NCBI RefSeq assembly: GCF_900105735.1
Contig: NZ_LT629793.1
Location: forward strand, 3,348,001-3,412,000
Reading direction: 5' to 3'
From: Pseudomonas yamanorum
Lineage (GTDB): Bacteria; Pseudomonadota; Gammaproteobacteria; Pseudomonadales; Pseudomonadaceae
Length of the DNA: 64,000 nucleotides
The notes under the pieces are model-generated. The model was not told the DNA's origin. It made no database searches and saw nothing but the letters and a program-made list of their open reading frames with translations. A program made the position numbers and the translations under genes. Positions 1 to 9,058 of this stretch are shown here, one piece after another (position 1 is the first letter of the stretch; the number at the start of each line of letters is the position of its first letter).

Positions 1-54
1 CACGCAGAGCGTGGGAACGATCTAAACCAATGTGGGAGCAGGCTTGCTCCCACA
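1..54. repeat. Partial repeat and short REP-like hairpin
   Basis: The first 22 bases look like the end of a second Pseudomonas intergenic repeat type (GAGCGTGGGAACGAT). Bases 31-54 form a compact hairpin: a 10-bp arm TGTGGGAGCA, a 4-base loop and the exact reverse complement. It resembles a REP core in which the two arms are nearly fused. It lies just past the 3' end of the SCO gene. The rest of the element may lie to the left of the window. Confidence 0.6.
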
Positions 55-89
55 TTTGATTTGTGTCGCTCAGGAAATGGTCGGCAGGC

Positions 90-725
90 TTATTTACGCT
101 GCAATAACCCCGGGAACTGCGCCACTAGCTTCTGGTTGTTTAACGGCGCCCGGATAAACCCGCGCTGGGTGCCGTCCGGACCGATCAGCGCCAGATTGCC
201 GCTATGGTCGACGGTGTAGTTGGGCTTGCTGGTGTCCGCCGGAATAAATGGAATGCTTACCGCATTGGACACTTTCTGCACATCGTCCACGTTAGCACCG
301 GTCAGACCTTCAAACTGTGGATCGAAGTAGCCGAGGTACTGCTTGAGCTGCGCCGGCGTATCGCGGTTCGGGTCAACGCTGACCAGGATCACCTGCAACT
401 TATCCACCACGTCTTTAGGCAGCTCGCTCTTGATCTGGCGCAGTTGGGCGAGGGTGGTGGGGCAGATATCCGGGCAGAAGGTGTAGCCGAAGAACAACAC
501 GCTCCACTTGCCTTTCAGCTCGTTGACCACCACCGGCTGGCCGTCCTGGTTGGTCATGGTCACCGGCGGCAACTGGCGGCTTTGCGGCAGCAGGATGATG
601 CCCGCATCGATCAAGGCAGTCGGGTCGCCCTGGCCTTTGCCGCTCAGGACTTTGTTGACGGTCAGGCCCATGATCAACGCGACAATGGCCACCAGAATGA
701 AGACAGTTTTTTGAGTTCGAGTCAT
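90..725 (-). CDS. SCO1/SenC family copper chaperone
   Basis: A 211-residue membrane-anchored thioredoxin-fold protein of the SCO1/SenC family, which helps load the CuA centre of cytochrome c oxidase subunit II. Residues 6-25 form one N-terminal membrane segment. The copper/redox motif CPDIC gives Cys84 and Cys88, and the partner histidine His174 is present in the VDHS motif. The reading frame is open further upstream, but the start at MTRTQKT is preferred because it overlaps the cyoE stop by 4 bp (ATGA) and begins directly with the membrane anchor. It is the last gene of the surf1-to-SCO unit. Confidence 0.93.
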   Translation of the reverse strand: MTRTQKTVFILVAIVALIMGLTVNKVLSGKGQGDPTALIDAGIILLPQSRQLPPVTMTNQDGQPVVVNELKGKWSVLFFGYTFCPDICPTTLAQLRQIKSELPKDVVDKLQVILVSVDPNRDTPAQLKQYLGYFDPQFEGLTGANVDDVQKVSNAVSIPFIPADTSKPNYTVDHSGNLALIGPDGTQRGFIRAPLNNQKLVAQFPGLLQRK

Positions 726-1621
726 AGGTTCAACAATAGGTAGTGGTCTACGAGCAGGGCGATAAACAGCGCGAACAGGTACCAGATAGAGTACTTGAAG
801 GTGTTGATCGCCGCGTGCGGCCGACTGCCACGGTACAGCACCCAGGCCCATTGCAGAAAGCGCCCGCCCAGAACCAGTGCGCACACCAGGTACAGCATGC
901 CGCTCATGTGGATGACATACGGCATCAGGCTGACCGCCAGCAGGGCGAAGGTGTAGAGCAGGATATGCACCTTGGTGTAGTGCTCGCCGTGGGTCACCGG
1001 CAGCATCGGGATGTCGGCCTTGGCGTATTCCTCCTTGCGGTGAATCGCCAGGGCCCAGAAGTGCGGCGGGGTCCAGGCGAAGATGATCAGCACCAGCAGC
1101 AGCGGCTCGGCGCTGACGTGGCCAGTGACGGCAACCCAACCCAGCAAAGGCGGCGCGGCGCCGGCCAGGCCGCCGATGACGATGTTCTGCGGCGTCGCAC
1201 GTTTGAGGAAACCGGTGTAGATCACCGCGTAGCCCAACAGCGAGGCCAGGGTCAGCCAGGCGGCCAGTGGATTGGTAAACGCCAGCAACAGCGCCAGCCC
1301 GACAACCGCCAGCAACAGCGCAAAAACAAGCGCCGCCACGGGCGATACGCGCCCTTCCGCCAGCGGACGTTTATGGGTGCGCGCCATCAGCGCATCGATG
1401 CGCCGATCCACCACATGGTTCACCGCCGCCGCGCCACCGGCACACAGCGCGATCCCCAGGTTGCCGAAAATCAGCACCGGCCAAGGCACCCCGGCGCGGG
1501 TGGCGAGGAACATGCCCACCAGCGAGGTGATGAGCATCAGCACCACCACTTTTGGCTTGGTCAGCTCAAGATAGTCACGCCAGATCGCCTGGCTATGACG
1601 CTCGCCGATCAAGGTCGCCAT
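722..1621 (-). CDS. cyoE: Protoheme IX farnesyltransferase
   Basis: Integral membrane UbiA-family prenyltransferase (299 residues) that farnesylates heme b to heme O, the precursor of heme A. The prenyl diphosphate/Mg-binding motif N-x3-D-x3-D is visible at Asn68 to Asp76 (NHVVDRRID), followed by the typical RTHKRPL stretch. Multiple hydrophobic helices fill the protein. It overlaps ctaA by 13 bp and the SCO gene by 4 bp, so the three are almost surely co-translated. The position beside ctaA, rather than a cyo quinol oxidase operon, fits a role in heme A supply for the aa3 oxidase; cyoE/ctaB naming is interchangeable. Confidence 0.96.
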   Translation of the reverse strand: MATLIGERHSQAIWRDYLELTKPKVVVLMLITSLVGMFLATRAGVPWPVLIFGNLGIALCAGGAAAVNHVVDRRIDALMARTHKRPLAEGRVSPVAALVFALLLAVVGLALLLAFTNPLAAWLTLASLLGYAVIYTGFLKRATPQNIVIGGLAGAAPPLLGWVAVTGHVSAEPLLLVLIIFAWTPPHFWALAIHRKEEYAKADIPMLPVTHGEHYTKVHILLYTFALLAVSLMPYVIHMSGMLYLVCALVLGGRFLQWAWVLYRGSRPHAAINTFKYSIWYLFALFIALLVDHYLLLNL

Positions 1622-2688
1622 GGCATCTCTCCTTTTAGGGTCATGAGGCCCGACACATGTTTACGCGGGCTGAAGCGCCAGCCGAACGGCAACTGGTGCC
1701 GCACCCGAACCAGACTGGTGCGAGCGTGGTAATTGACCAGCACCAGCGTCAGCAGCAACGCCGCGCCGCCGGCGTTATGAGCGACCGCAACCGGCAGCGG
1801 CAGGTGGAAATACACGTTGCTCAAGCCCAGGCAAATTTGCGCCGCCAGGGCGATCAGCAACAGGCCGGCCAAGCGAGTCATGCCGACCACCTTGAGTTGC
1901 CAGGCCAGGCCCAGCAGTACGATGGTGACCAGCAGCGCACCAATCCGATGGGTCAGGTGAATCGCCGTGCGTGCATCACTGTCCAGTTGCCCACCGAGGT
2001 AATTGGGGCCGATATGCTGGGTCAGGTGAAAGCCATTGGCGAAATCCGCCGCCGGCCACCACTGCCCGTGACAGGTCGGCAGGTCGATACAGGCCACGGC
2101 CGCGTAGTTGGAGCTGACCCATCCACCCAGGGCAATCTGGCCGATCACCAGCACCAGGCCAGCCGTCGCCCAATACTGCAAACGCCTGGGCACGATCAGC
2201 GCCGGCAATACACCGGACAGCCGCAGCGTCAGCAAAAACAGCAGGCTCAACGTCGCAAACCCGCCCAATAAATGCCCGGTGACCACTTGCGGCCAGAGCT
2301 TCAGCGTCACCGTCCACATGCCAAACGCCGCCTGGGCAAACACTACAGCCAACAGGAACAACGGCAACTTTAACGGCTGGCCCGGGTGATGCCGATGGGT
2401 CCAGGCGCGCGCTGCCAACAGCACAATCAGCAGCCCGAGGGTGCCGGCAAAATAACGATGGGTCATCTCGTTCCATCCCTTGTCCGACTCCACCGGCGTA
2501 TCCGGGTAATGCAGTTCGGCATGGGCCAGCTGGGCTTCGCTTTTTGGCACGCTGATAAAGCCATAGCACCCCGGCCAATCCGGGCAACCAAGGCCCGCGT
2601 GGGTCAGCCGGGTGTAGGCGCCCAGCAGCACCACGATCAGGGCCAGCAGGGTGGCAAACAGCGCGAGGCGAAATCCAGGTTTGGCCAT
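1609..2688 (-). CDS. ctaA: Heme A synthase (COX15/CtaA family)
   Basis: Membrane heme A synthase of 359 residues that oxidises the C8 methyl of heme O to the formyl group of heme A. Likely heme-ligand histidines sit in two pseudo-symmetric halves: His77 (MTHRY) and His139 (TGHLLGG), then His247 (LTHRIG) and His304 (AHNAGG). Cysteine pairs Cys35/Cys41 and Cys200/Cys206 lie in periplasmic loops, matching the disulfide loops of the Bacillus-type enzyme. About eight membrane helices are apparent. It overlaps cyoE and follows the thioredoxin-fold gene by 10 bp. Confidence 0.95.
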   Translation of the reverse strand: MAKPGFRLALFATLLALIVVLLGAYTRLTHAGLGCPDWPGCYGFISVPKSEAQLAHAELHYPDTPVESDKGWNEMTHRYFAGTLGLLIVLLAARAWTHRHHPGQPLKLPLFLLAVVFAQAAFGMWTVTLKLWPQVVTGHLLGGFATLSLLFLLTLRLSGVLPALIVPRRLQYWATAGLVLVIGQIALGGWVSSNYAAVACIDLPTCHGQWWPAADFANGFHLTQHIGPNYLGGQLDSDARTAIHLTHRIGALLVTIVLLGLAWQLKVVGMTRLAGLLLIALAAQICLGLSNVYFHLPLPVAVAHNAGGAALLLTLVLVNYHARTSLVRVRHQLPFGWRFSPRKHVSGLMTLKGEMPWRP

Positions 2689-2698
2689 GACGGTGTCC

Positions 2699-3298
2699 TT
2701 ATCCGATGTTCGACAGTTTCAGCAGCAGGCGCAGGTCGTTGAGCAGGTCCTTGCCCTTGACCCGGGCGTCGTAGCGCAGCACCAGGTTGCCGTGGGGGTC
2801 GACGATCCACAGCTGGGCATCGCCAGTGCCTCGGGCGGCAGCGTCTTTATTGAAGGTCGACAGGTCGAGGGAGTAGCGCTGCAGTTGGGGGTATTCGGCC
2901 TTGAGCTTGGCGTCATAGGCGGTGCTGACGGGCTGCGCGCTGGCCAGGGCATGGCTGGCGCGAGAGGCATCGCGGCCCAGTCCGATCTGAAGTTGGCGTG
3001 CGAGGTACACCAGCTGCTGGCAATCGGCAGTGCAGGCGGTGGGCGCAGTCACCAGCAGTTGCCAGCGGTCTTCGTCGGCCTGCACACCAATGTCGGCACG
3101 GGTCTGGCCATTGCCGATCATCTCACCGTGGTAGCTGCGGCTGTCCGGCACCCAGAACTGCAACTTGTACATGAAGGTGGCGAGCACCATCGGGCCGATC
3201 ACCATCAGCAAAATCAGGATCAGTTGCCAGCGACCCTTGCGCCGGTTGGGCGCTGCTGGCGCGTCAGACATGTTGAGTGGATTCATGGCCGCTCCCAT
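2699..3298 (-). CDS. Cytochrome oxidase-associated membrane protein, thioredoxin-like
   Basis: A 199-residue protein with a short cytoplasmic N-terminus, one membrane helix (about residues 27-47, LILILLMVIGPMVLATF) and a periplasmic domain resembling a degenerate SCO/thioredoxin fold. Two cysteines (CTADC) stand where SCO has CxxxC, so copper or thiol chemistry is possible but unproven. The start at MGAAMNPLN is chosen because AGGAG lies 7 bases upstream; later ATGs at 3286 and 3271 are weaker. The 5' end overlaps surf1 by about 35 bp. It corresponds by position to PAO1 PA0111, annotated there only as hypothetical. Confidence 0.82.
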   Translation of the reverse strand: MGAAMNPLNMSDAPAAPNRRKGRWQLILILLMVIGPMVLATFMYKLQFWVPDSRSYHGEMIGNGQTRADIGVQADEDRWQLLVTAPTACTADCQQLVYLARQLQIGLGRDASRASHALASAQPVSTAYDAKLKAEYPQLQRYSLDLSTFNKDAAARGTGDAQLWIVDPHGNLVLRYDARVKGKDLLNDLRLLLKLSNIG

Positions 3299-4004
3299 GG
3301 CGCTTCTCCTTTGTGTTGTGCCATCCGAGGTAGAGATAAAGGCCGAACAGCGCCAGCGCCATGGCGAACCATTGCACGGCATAGCCCAGGTGCTTTTCAG
3401 GGCCCATGGCGACCACAGGCCAGTTGGTTTCGTAAGTGCCGGGGCCGGCTTCGGCTCGCATTTCATAGGCGAATCCGCTACGGCCCAACTCGGCCCACAA
3501 CGCTTCGGGATGCAGTGCAGTCAGCAATCGCGGCCACTGTGCGCCCGCCGGATCGGCGTGCAGCTGGAAGGTCTCGCCCGGAGCCACATAGACCCAGGCG
3601 TCAAGATTCAGCAGTTGTTCGGGGGTGGTGAAAGCCGGTGGTGTGCGACGGTCTGGCCAGGGCAACCAGCCGCGATTGAGCAGCAGCCACTGACCGCTGG
3701 CCTGATCGTGGAACGGTTGCAGCACTTCCACACCGACCTTGCCGTCACGAAAGCGGTTATCCAGCAGCACGCTGTGCTCGGCATCAAATTGGCCGCGCAA
3801 ATGCACGCGACGGAACGCCGGATCTTCGGTGGCTTGTAATTGCGTACTGCTCATGGGCTCGGCAGCGCGACGCTCGGCGTAGGTTTCCAGCAGCGCCTGT
3901 TTTTCGTGGCCACGAGACAGCTGCCAGAAACCGAGAAATACCAGCAACGGCAGCAGCGCAAGCACCACCAGCGTCGGCGCAATACCGGGGCGAAAGGGTT
4001 TCAT
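3264..4004 (-). CDS. SURF1 family cytochrome oxidase assembly protein
   Basis: SURF1-like protein of 246 residues with the family architecture: an N-terminal membrane helix (about residues 9-25, ending LGFWQLSRGHEK), a periplasmic domain and a C-terminal helix (YAVQWFAMALALFGLYLYLGW). The family motifs LGFWQL and GYAVQWFAMA are present. SURF1 proteins assist insertion of heme A into subunit I. The start at MKPFRPG puts the first helix in the usual place; an upstream in-frame extension is rejected. It heads a five-gene minus-strand unit running to SCO and is divergent from the DUF2909 gene. Confidence 0.93.
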   Translation of the reverse strand: MKPFRPGIAPTLVVLALLPLLVFLGFWQLSRGHEKQALLETYAERRAAEPMSSTQLQATEDPAFRRVHLRGQFDAEHSVLLDNRFRDGKVGVEVLQPFHDQASGQWLLLNRGWLPWPDRRTPPAFTTPEQLLNLDAWVYVAPGETFQLHADPAGAQWPRLLTALHPEALWAELGRSGFAYEMRAEAGPGTYETNWPVVAMGPEKHLGYAVQWFAMALALFGLYLYLGWHNTKEKRHGSGHESTQHV

Positions 4005-4088
4005 GGCATTGCCGCAGAGGTCGGTGCTGCGCTGGCTATACTGAATCTCATTGCTCGCCCCCTCCAAAAAAGAGCCCCGGAGCCCACC

Positions 4089-4292
4089 ATGCTCAAAGCA
4101 GCCATTGCCCTGATGCTGATTGCTACCGTCGTGAGCCTGTTCAGTGGCTTGTTCTTCCTGGTCAAGGACGAGGGCAACTCCAATCGCCTCGTCACTGCCT
4201 TGACCGTGCGTGTGGTGCTGGCCGTGATCACCTTAGGGCTGATCACCTGGGGTTTCTTCAGCGGCCAGCTGGTGTCTCATGCGCCTTGGTGA
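4089..4292 (+). CDS. DUF2909 twin-transmembrane small protein
   Basis: A 67-residue protein that is almost entirely two membrane helices (about residues 3-24 and 39-60) joined by a short charged loop (VKDEGNSNR). It resembles the DUF2909 family, whose function is unknown. GGAG lies 6 bases before the ATG. It is on the opposite strand from all other oxidase genes: divergent from surf1 (84 bp apart) and convergent with coxC (6 bp between stop codons). A role in oxidase assembly is inferred only from this conserved position. Confidence 0.85.
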   Translation: MLKAAIALMLIATVVSLFSGLFFLVKDEGNSNRLVTALTVRVVLAVITLGLITWGFFSGQLVSHAPW

Positions 4293-4298
4293 ACGGCC

Positions 4299-5186
4299 TC
4301 AAAGCACGTAAACGAAGAAAAACAGCCCGATCCACACCACGTCCACAAAGTGCCAATACCAACTGGCCGCCTCGAACCCGAACTGGTGCTCGTTGTTGAA
4401 ATGCCCTTTCAGGATGCGTATCAGCATCACAAACAAAATGATGGTGCCGATGGTCACGTGGGCGCCGTGGAAGCCGGTGAGCATGAAGAAGGTCGCGCCG
4501 TATACGCCGGAACCGAGGGTCAGGCCCAACTCTTTATAGGCATGGATGTATTCCTCGGCCTGGAACCCGAGGAACGCCCAACCCAGCAACACGGTGATCG
4601 CCAGCCAGATCTTCAGCGCGCCGCGATGACCTTTGCGCAAGGCGTGGTGGGCGATAGTGATGGTCACGCTGGAGCTGACCAGCAAGATCGTGTTGATCAG
4701 CGGCAAGCCCCAGGGGCTGATGGTGCCCTTGGGCGCAGGGAATAGTTTCGGGTCAGGATTGTTCAGCAGCGGCCAGGCGAATTCGAAGTTCGGCCACAGC
4801 ATGTGGGCGATGCCCTTATGGCCTTCACCCGCCAGCCACGGCGCCGACATATGCCGCACATAAAACAGTGCGCCGAAGAACGCGATGAAGAACATCACCT
4901 CGGAGAAGATGAACCAGGTCATGCCCCAGCGAAAGGAGCGGTCCATCTGCGAGCTGTACAAACCGGCGCGGCTTTCCTTGATCACCGCGCCGAACCAGCC
5001 AAACATCATGTAGGCCAGCAGCAGGCCGCCGACGAAAAAGATCAGCGGGCCGTGGGATTCCGGGCGTGCGGCCTTCAGGTCGTTGAACCAGGTAGCCAAT
5101 CCGAACACCGTAATCAGCATGCCCAACGTGGCAATTATTGGCCATTTGCTTTGCGCTGGTACGTAGTACGTATCATGAGTCGACAT
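4299..5186 (-). CDS. coxC: Cytochrome c oxidase subunit III
   Basis: Subunit III of the aa3-type heme-copper oxidase, 295 residues with seven predicted membrane helices. Family landmarks include FIFSEVMFFIAFFGALFY, the conserved glutamate region, HHALRKG, and the C-terminal GFEAASWYWHFVDVVWIGLF. It starts HDTYYVPAQSKWP, typical of the pseudomonad protein, with GGAGAA 8-9 bases upstream of ATG. It follows ctaG by 35 bp and ends the coxB-coxA-ctaG-coxC unit; its 3' end meets the DUF2909 gene head-on. Confidence 0.97.
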   Translation of the reverse strand: MSTHDTYYVPAQSKWPIIATLGMLITVFGLATWFNDLKAARPESHGPLIFFVGGLLLAYMMFGWFGAVIKESRAGLYSSQMDRSFRWGMTWFIFSEVMFFIAFFGALFYVRHMSAPWLAGEGHKGIAHMLWPNFEFAWPLLNNPDPKLFPAPKGTISPWGLPLINTILLVSSSVTITIAHHALRKGHRGALKIWLAITVLLGWAFLGFQAEEYIHAYKELGLTLGSGVYGATFFMLTGFHGAHVTIGTIILFVMLIRILKGHFNNEHQFGFEAASWYWHFVDVVWIGLFFFVYVL

Positions 5187-5221
5187 GTATTCGTTCTCCT
5201 AATCGAGCCCGCAAGCAACGC

Positions 5222-5773
5222 CTAGCCGCCGGTATGGACAGCCACGGGCGGTTGGCGCGCGGTGATATCGAACAGCGTGTACGCCAGGGTCAAATGCTTC
5301 ACATCCTTCGGCATGTCGCGATCGACAATGAAGCGCACCGGCATTTCTATGCGCTGACCTGGCTGTAGCACTTGCTGGGTGAAGCAAAAACACTCGGTCT
5401 TGTGGAAGTACATCGCCGCCTCGGCGGGCGAAATGCTCGGCACCGCCTGGGCGGTCATCGGCTTGTCAGTGGGGTTGTAGGCCACGAACAGCATCTCGGT
5501 GACCGCGCCGGGATTGACCACCACCTCGTCGGCCTTGGAGTGGAACTCCCAGACCATGTCGATGGCATTGGTGGACAGGAACTGCACCCGCACCTGGCGC
5601 GTAGGGTCCACCACCTGCTCGCCTTCGTACTGCCCGGCGGTCTTGCCGTTGATGCCGAACGCCTTGCACATCACATCGTAGATCGGCACCAGGGCGAAGC
5701 CGAAGGCGAACATTGCCACCACCAGGATCAGCAGCCGTGTAACCAGGCGCTTGATAGGCACGGACTCAAGCAT
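5222..5773 (-). CDS. ctaG: Cytochrome c oxidase assembly protein CtaG/Cox11
   Basis: Copper chaperone that delivers copper to the CuB site of subunit I. The protein has 183 residues, with one N-terminal membrane helix (about residues 9-30) followed by a conserved Cys in YDVMCKAFG and a periplasmic immunoglobulin-like domain. The copper-binding CFCF motif is visible in KTECFCFTQQ. The ATG is preferred because AGGTGG lies about 5 bases before it; an in-frame GTG 9 bases upstream overlaps that ribosome site. It is separated from coxA by a REPIN but keeps the coxB-coxA-ctaG-coxC order. Confidence 0.94.
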   Translation of the reverse strand: MLESVPIKRLVTRLLILVVAMFAFGFALVPIYDVMCKAFGINGKTAGQYEGEQVVDPTRQVRVQFLSTNAIDMVWEFHSKADEVVVNPGAVTEMLFVAYNPTDKPMTAQAVPSISPAEAAMYFHKTECFCFTQQVLQPGQRIEMPVRFIVDRDMPKDVKHLTLAYTLFDITARQPPVAVHTGG

Positions 5774-5812
5774 GGCGGCCACCTACGAATGAATGTTCTG
5801 TGAATGGCCTTT

Positions 5813-5901
5813 CTGTGGGAGCTGGCTTGCCTGCGATGCTGGCAACTCGGTCTTTCAGGTACACCGAAGTGATGCCATCGCAGGCAAGCCAGCTCCCACA
5901 G
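5813..5901. repeat. REPIN (GAGCTGGCTTGCCTGCGAT subtype)
   Basis: Two perfect 26-bp inverted arms (5813-5838 and 5876-5901) around a 37-bp spacer, with GTGGGAGCTGG ends facing outward. It sits between coxA and ctaG, so a coxBA transcript would carry a large hairpin there, which could stabilise or terminate the upstream message. Its spacer is nearly the same as that of the element at 50955-51041. Confidence 0.9.
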
Positions 5902-5914
5902 GATAGGGAGGTGT

Positions 5915-7504
5915 TCATTTGACCTCCGGCGGCGTGGTGAAGGTGTGGTATGGCGCAGGCGAAGGGATGCTCCACTCCAGCCCTTCGGCACCATCCCACG
6001 GCTTGGCGGGCGCAGGCTTACCGCCACGGATGCACTTGATGACGATGAACAGGAAGAAAATCTGCGTCGCACCAAAGGTGAAGGCGCCGATGGAGGAGAC
6101 CATGTTGAAATCGGCGAACTGCAGATTGTAGTCCGGCACCCGACGCGGCATGCCGGCAAGTCCCACGAAATGCATCGGGAAGAACGCCATGTTCATCCCC
6201 ACGAACGACAGCCAGAAGTGCAGCTTGCCCAGGGTTTCGTCGTACATGTGGCCGGTCCATTTCGGCAGCCAGTAGTAGGCCGAGGCGAAGATCCCGAAGA
6301 TCGCCCCGGGCACCAGTACGTAATGGAAGTGCGCCACCACAAAGTAGGTGTCGTGGTACTGGAAGTCCGCCGGGGCGATCGCCAGCATCAGCCCGGAAAA
6401 ACCGCCAATGGTGAACAAAATCACGAAGGCCACGGCGAACAGCATCGGCGTCTCGAAGGTCAGCGAGCCTTGCCACATGGTGCTGACCCAGTTGAACACC
6501 TTCACCCCCGTAGGTACCGCGATCAGCAGCGTGGCGTACATGAAGAACAGCTCGCCCACCAGCGGGATGCCCACCACGAACATGTGGTGCGCCCACACGA
6601 TGAACGACAGGAACGCGATGCTCGCCGTGGCGTACACCATCGAGGTGTAACCGAACAGCGGCTTGCGCGAGAAGGTCGGGATGATCGAGCTGACGGCGCC
6701 GAAGGCCGGCAGGATCATGATGTACACCTCGGGGTGGCCGAAGAACCAGAACACATGCTGGAACAACACCGGGTCACCGCCACCGGCAGCGCTGAAGAAG
6801 CTGGTGCCGAAGTGGATATCCATCAGCATCATGGTCACGCAACCCGCCAACACCGGCATCACCGCGATCAACAGGAACGCGGTGATCAGCCAGGTCCAGA
6901 CGAACAACGGCATTTTCATCAGGGTCATGCCAGGGGCACGCAGGTTGAGGATGGTGGCGATGACGTTGATCGCGCCCATGATCGAACTGATGCCCATCAG
7001 GTGGATGGCGAAGATGAAGAAGGTCACGCTTTCCGGTGCGTAGGTGGTGGAGAGCGGGGCGTAGAAGGTCCAGCCGAAGTTCGGCCCGCCGCCGGGCATG
7101 AACAGGGTGGACACCAGCATCAGGAACGCCGCCGGCAACAGCCAGAAACTGAAGTTGTTCATGCGCGGCAGGGCCATGTCGGGCGCGCCGATCATCAACG
7201 GGATCATCCAGTTGGCCAGGCCGACAAACGCCGGCATCACCGCACCGAACACCATCACCAGGCCGTGCATGGTGGTCATCTGGTTGAAGAACGCCGGCTC
7301 GACGATCTGCAAGCCGGGCTGGAACAGCTCGGCACGGATCACCATGGCGAACGAGCCACCGAGCAGGAACATGGCGAAGCTGAACCACAGGTACATGGTC
7401 CCGATGTCTTTGTGGTTGGTGGTCAGGACCCAGCGCATCAGGCCCTTGGCGGGGCCGTGAGCGTGGTCACCGGCATGACCGTGGTCATCGATCACAGCGC
7501 TCAT
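5915..7504 (-). CDS. coxA: Cytochrome c oxidase subunit I
   Basis: Catalytic subunit of the aa3-type oxidase, 529 residues and 12 predicted membrane helices. Metal ligands are all in place: His80 (TTMHGLVM) and His394 for low-spin heme a, His392 for heme a3, and the CuB ligands His257, His306 and His307, with the His-Tyr cross-link pair in GHPEVY (His257/Tyr261). This Tyr-containing motif marks an A-type proton-pumping oxidase. The histidine-rich N-terminus (DDHGHAGDHAHG) is typical of pseudomonad CoxA. It lies 58 bp downstream of coxB. Confidence 0.98.
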   Translation of the reverse strand: MSAVIDDHGHAGDHAHGPAKGLMRWVLTTNHKDIGTMYLWFSFAMFLLGGSFAMVIRAELFQPGLQIVEPAFFNQMTTMHGLVMVFGAVMPAFVGLANWMIPLMIGAPDMALPRMNNFSFWLLPAAFLMLVSTLFMPGGGPNFGWTFYAPLSTTYAPESVTFFIFAIHLMGISSIMGAINVIATILNLRAPGMTLMKMPLFVWTWLITAFLLIAVMPVLAGCVTMMLMDIHFGTSFFSAAGGGDPVLFQHVFWFFGHPEVYIMILPAFGAVSSIIPTFSRKPLFGYTSMVYATASIAFLSFIVWAHHMFVVGIPLVGELFFMYATLLIAVPTGVKVFNWVSTMWQGSLTFETPMLFAVAFVILFTIGGFSGLMLAIAPADFQYHDTYFVVAHFHYVLVPGAIFGIFASAYYWLPKWTGHMYDETLGKLHFWLSFVGMNMAFFPMHFVGLAGMPRRVPDYNLQFADFNMVSSIGAFTFGATQIFFLFIVIKCIRGGKPAPAKPWDGAEGLEWSIPSPAPYHTFTTPPEVK

Positions 7505-7562
7505 GGCTTTTCTCCTGCGAACGAGTGGGCGGGACGGTTCAGGGAATACGCAATGAAGGAAG

Positions 7563-8690
7563 TCATTTGCTTTCCGCCTGTTTCAGAGCCAGCACGTCTT
7601 TAGGCGTGACCATGTCGCCTTTGTTGTTGCCCCAGGCGTTACGTTCATAGGTCACCACCGCTGCGATATCGACTTCCGACAGCTGCTTGCCGAACGCCGC
7701 CATGGCGGTGCCGGGCTTGCCGAAGTAAACGCGGTGCAGGTGGTCTTCCTTGGGCCCGGTGGCAATCGGCGAGCCCTTGAGCGCCGGGAACATCGGCGGC
7801 AGGCCCTGGCCTTCAGCCTGGTGACAGGCCACGCAAGTGGTGTGGTAAATCTTGTCGCCACGGGCCACCAGCTCATCCAGGGTCCATTCCTTGGAGGTCA
7901 GCTCCTTGAGCTTGGCGGCTTCGGCCTTCCGCTCGCCAAGCCAAGTGTCGTAGTCGGCCTTGGACTTGACCTCCACCACGATCGGCATGAAGCCATGGTC
8001 CTTGCCACACAGCTCGGCGCACTGGCCACGGTAGATGCCGGGCTTCTCGACCCGGGTCCAGGCCTCATTGACGAAGCCTGGAATCGCATCACGCTTCACC
8101 GCAAACGCAGGCACCCACCAGGAGTGGATCACGTCGGCGGCGGTCACCAGAAAACGCACCTTGGCACCCACTGGCAGCACCAGCGGCTGGTCGACTTCCA
8201 GAAGGTAATGCTCGCCTTTGACGGCCTGGTTATGGATCTGCTCGGCGGGCGTAGCCAGGTTGCTGAAGAATTCGACGTCCTGACCCAGGTATTTGTAATG
8301 CCACTTCCACTGGTAGCCCGTGACCTGGATATCGATATCCGATTCAGTGCTGTCGTAGATGTTGATCAGCGTCTTGGTGGCCGGAATGGCCATCGCCACC
8401 AGGATCAGCAAGGGCACCACGGTCCAGAGAATTTCTACCGTCGTACTCTCGTGAAATTTGGCTGCCACCTGGCCCGTGGAGCGCCGGTGAACGATCATCG
8501 ACCAGAACATCGCGCCAAACACGACAATGCCAATCGCCACACATATCCAGAAAATGGTCATGTGCAGGTCAAACACGGCGTGACTGACTTCAGTGGCCCC
8601 TGGCGCCATATTCGTGGTCCAGGCGGCTTGCGCCTGGCTGAATACTGACCACAACAGTAGGCCCATCCAAACATGTGGATGTCGCGTCAT
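7563..8690 (-). CDS. coxB: Cytochrome c oxidase subunit II with C-terminal cytochrome c domain
   Basis: Subunit II of a caa3-like oxidase, 375 residues. A signal peptide (cleavage near AQA at 20-22) precedes two membrane helices (about 43-65 and 86-105) and the CuA domain, with ligands His189, Cys224, Glu226, Cys228, His232 and Met235 (CAELCGKDHGFM). A fused cytochrome c domain follows, with heme motif CVACH at 286-290 and a Met in GTAMAAF as probable sixth ligand. AGGGGAA precedes the ATG. First gene of the structural oxidase unit. Confidence 0.97.
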   Translation of the reverse strand: MTRHPHVWMGLLLWSVFSQAQAAWTTNMAPGATEVSHAVFDLHMTIFWICVAIGIVVFGAMFWSMIVHRRSTGQVAAKFHESTTVEILWTVVPLLILVAMAIPATKTLINIYDSTESDIDIQVTGYQWKWHYKYLGQDVEFFSNLATPAEQIHNQAVKGEHYLLEVDQPLVLPVGAKVRFLVTAADVIHSWWVPAFAVKRDAIPGFVNEAWTRVEKPGIYRGQCAELCGKDHGFMPIVVEVKSKADYDTWLGERKAEAAKLKELTSKEWTLDELVARGDKIYHTTCVACHQAEGQGLPPMFPALKGSPIATGPKEDHLHRVYFGKPGTAMAAFGKQLSEVDIAAVVTYERNAWGNNKGDMVTPKDVLALKQAESK

Positions 8691-9058
8691 TGCGGGTTCC
8701 CCTTATCATTCTTGTTATCCCGCCGGTTTGCACCTGCGGCCAAGGGAGCGGCTTCCATACTGCTTACAACCGCCAAGCCTTGCCTGCTCATGCAGTCGGG
8801 CGTCATCAGCTAATTGCGTACAAAACCGAGTATAGACAGCGACCGCCACCCCGCAATGTGATCGGGCAAATGAACGAAAATGAGGAAATGGACCACACAA
8901 CAGGACCGATGGCGCCCGTTATCCGACGAACGATGGCGATTTGATATAACGCCAGCGCATAACCGTGAAATAATTATGACAAATGCGTCTTAGGCGCTCG
9001 TATAAACGAGCTACCTTATCCTCTCCCTATTTCCTACGCCTGCATCACTGGAGCTTTC
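8691..9058. other. Divergent intergenic region upstream of coxB
   Basis: A 368-bp gap between the coxB start and the divergent hypothetical gene. It should hold the promoters of both. I see an AT-richer stretch near 8940-9015, a weak sigma70-like pair for the plus strand (ATGACA, then TATAAA 19 bases later) and a small palindrome CTCGTATAAACGAG. No ANR or RpoS-type consensus that I would defend. Short open frames here lack ribosome sites and are not called. Confidence 0.5.

Noticed and set aside
5945..7603. Long plus-strand open frame (552 codons) opposite coxA
   Set aside because: Exact antisense shadow of a high-GC gene; composition rich in His, Arg and Gln, no domains, no ribosome site.
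8593..8944. Short plus-strand frames in the coxB upstream region
   Set aside because: No ribosome site or family; overlaps the coxB promoter region.
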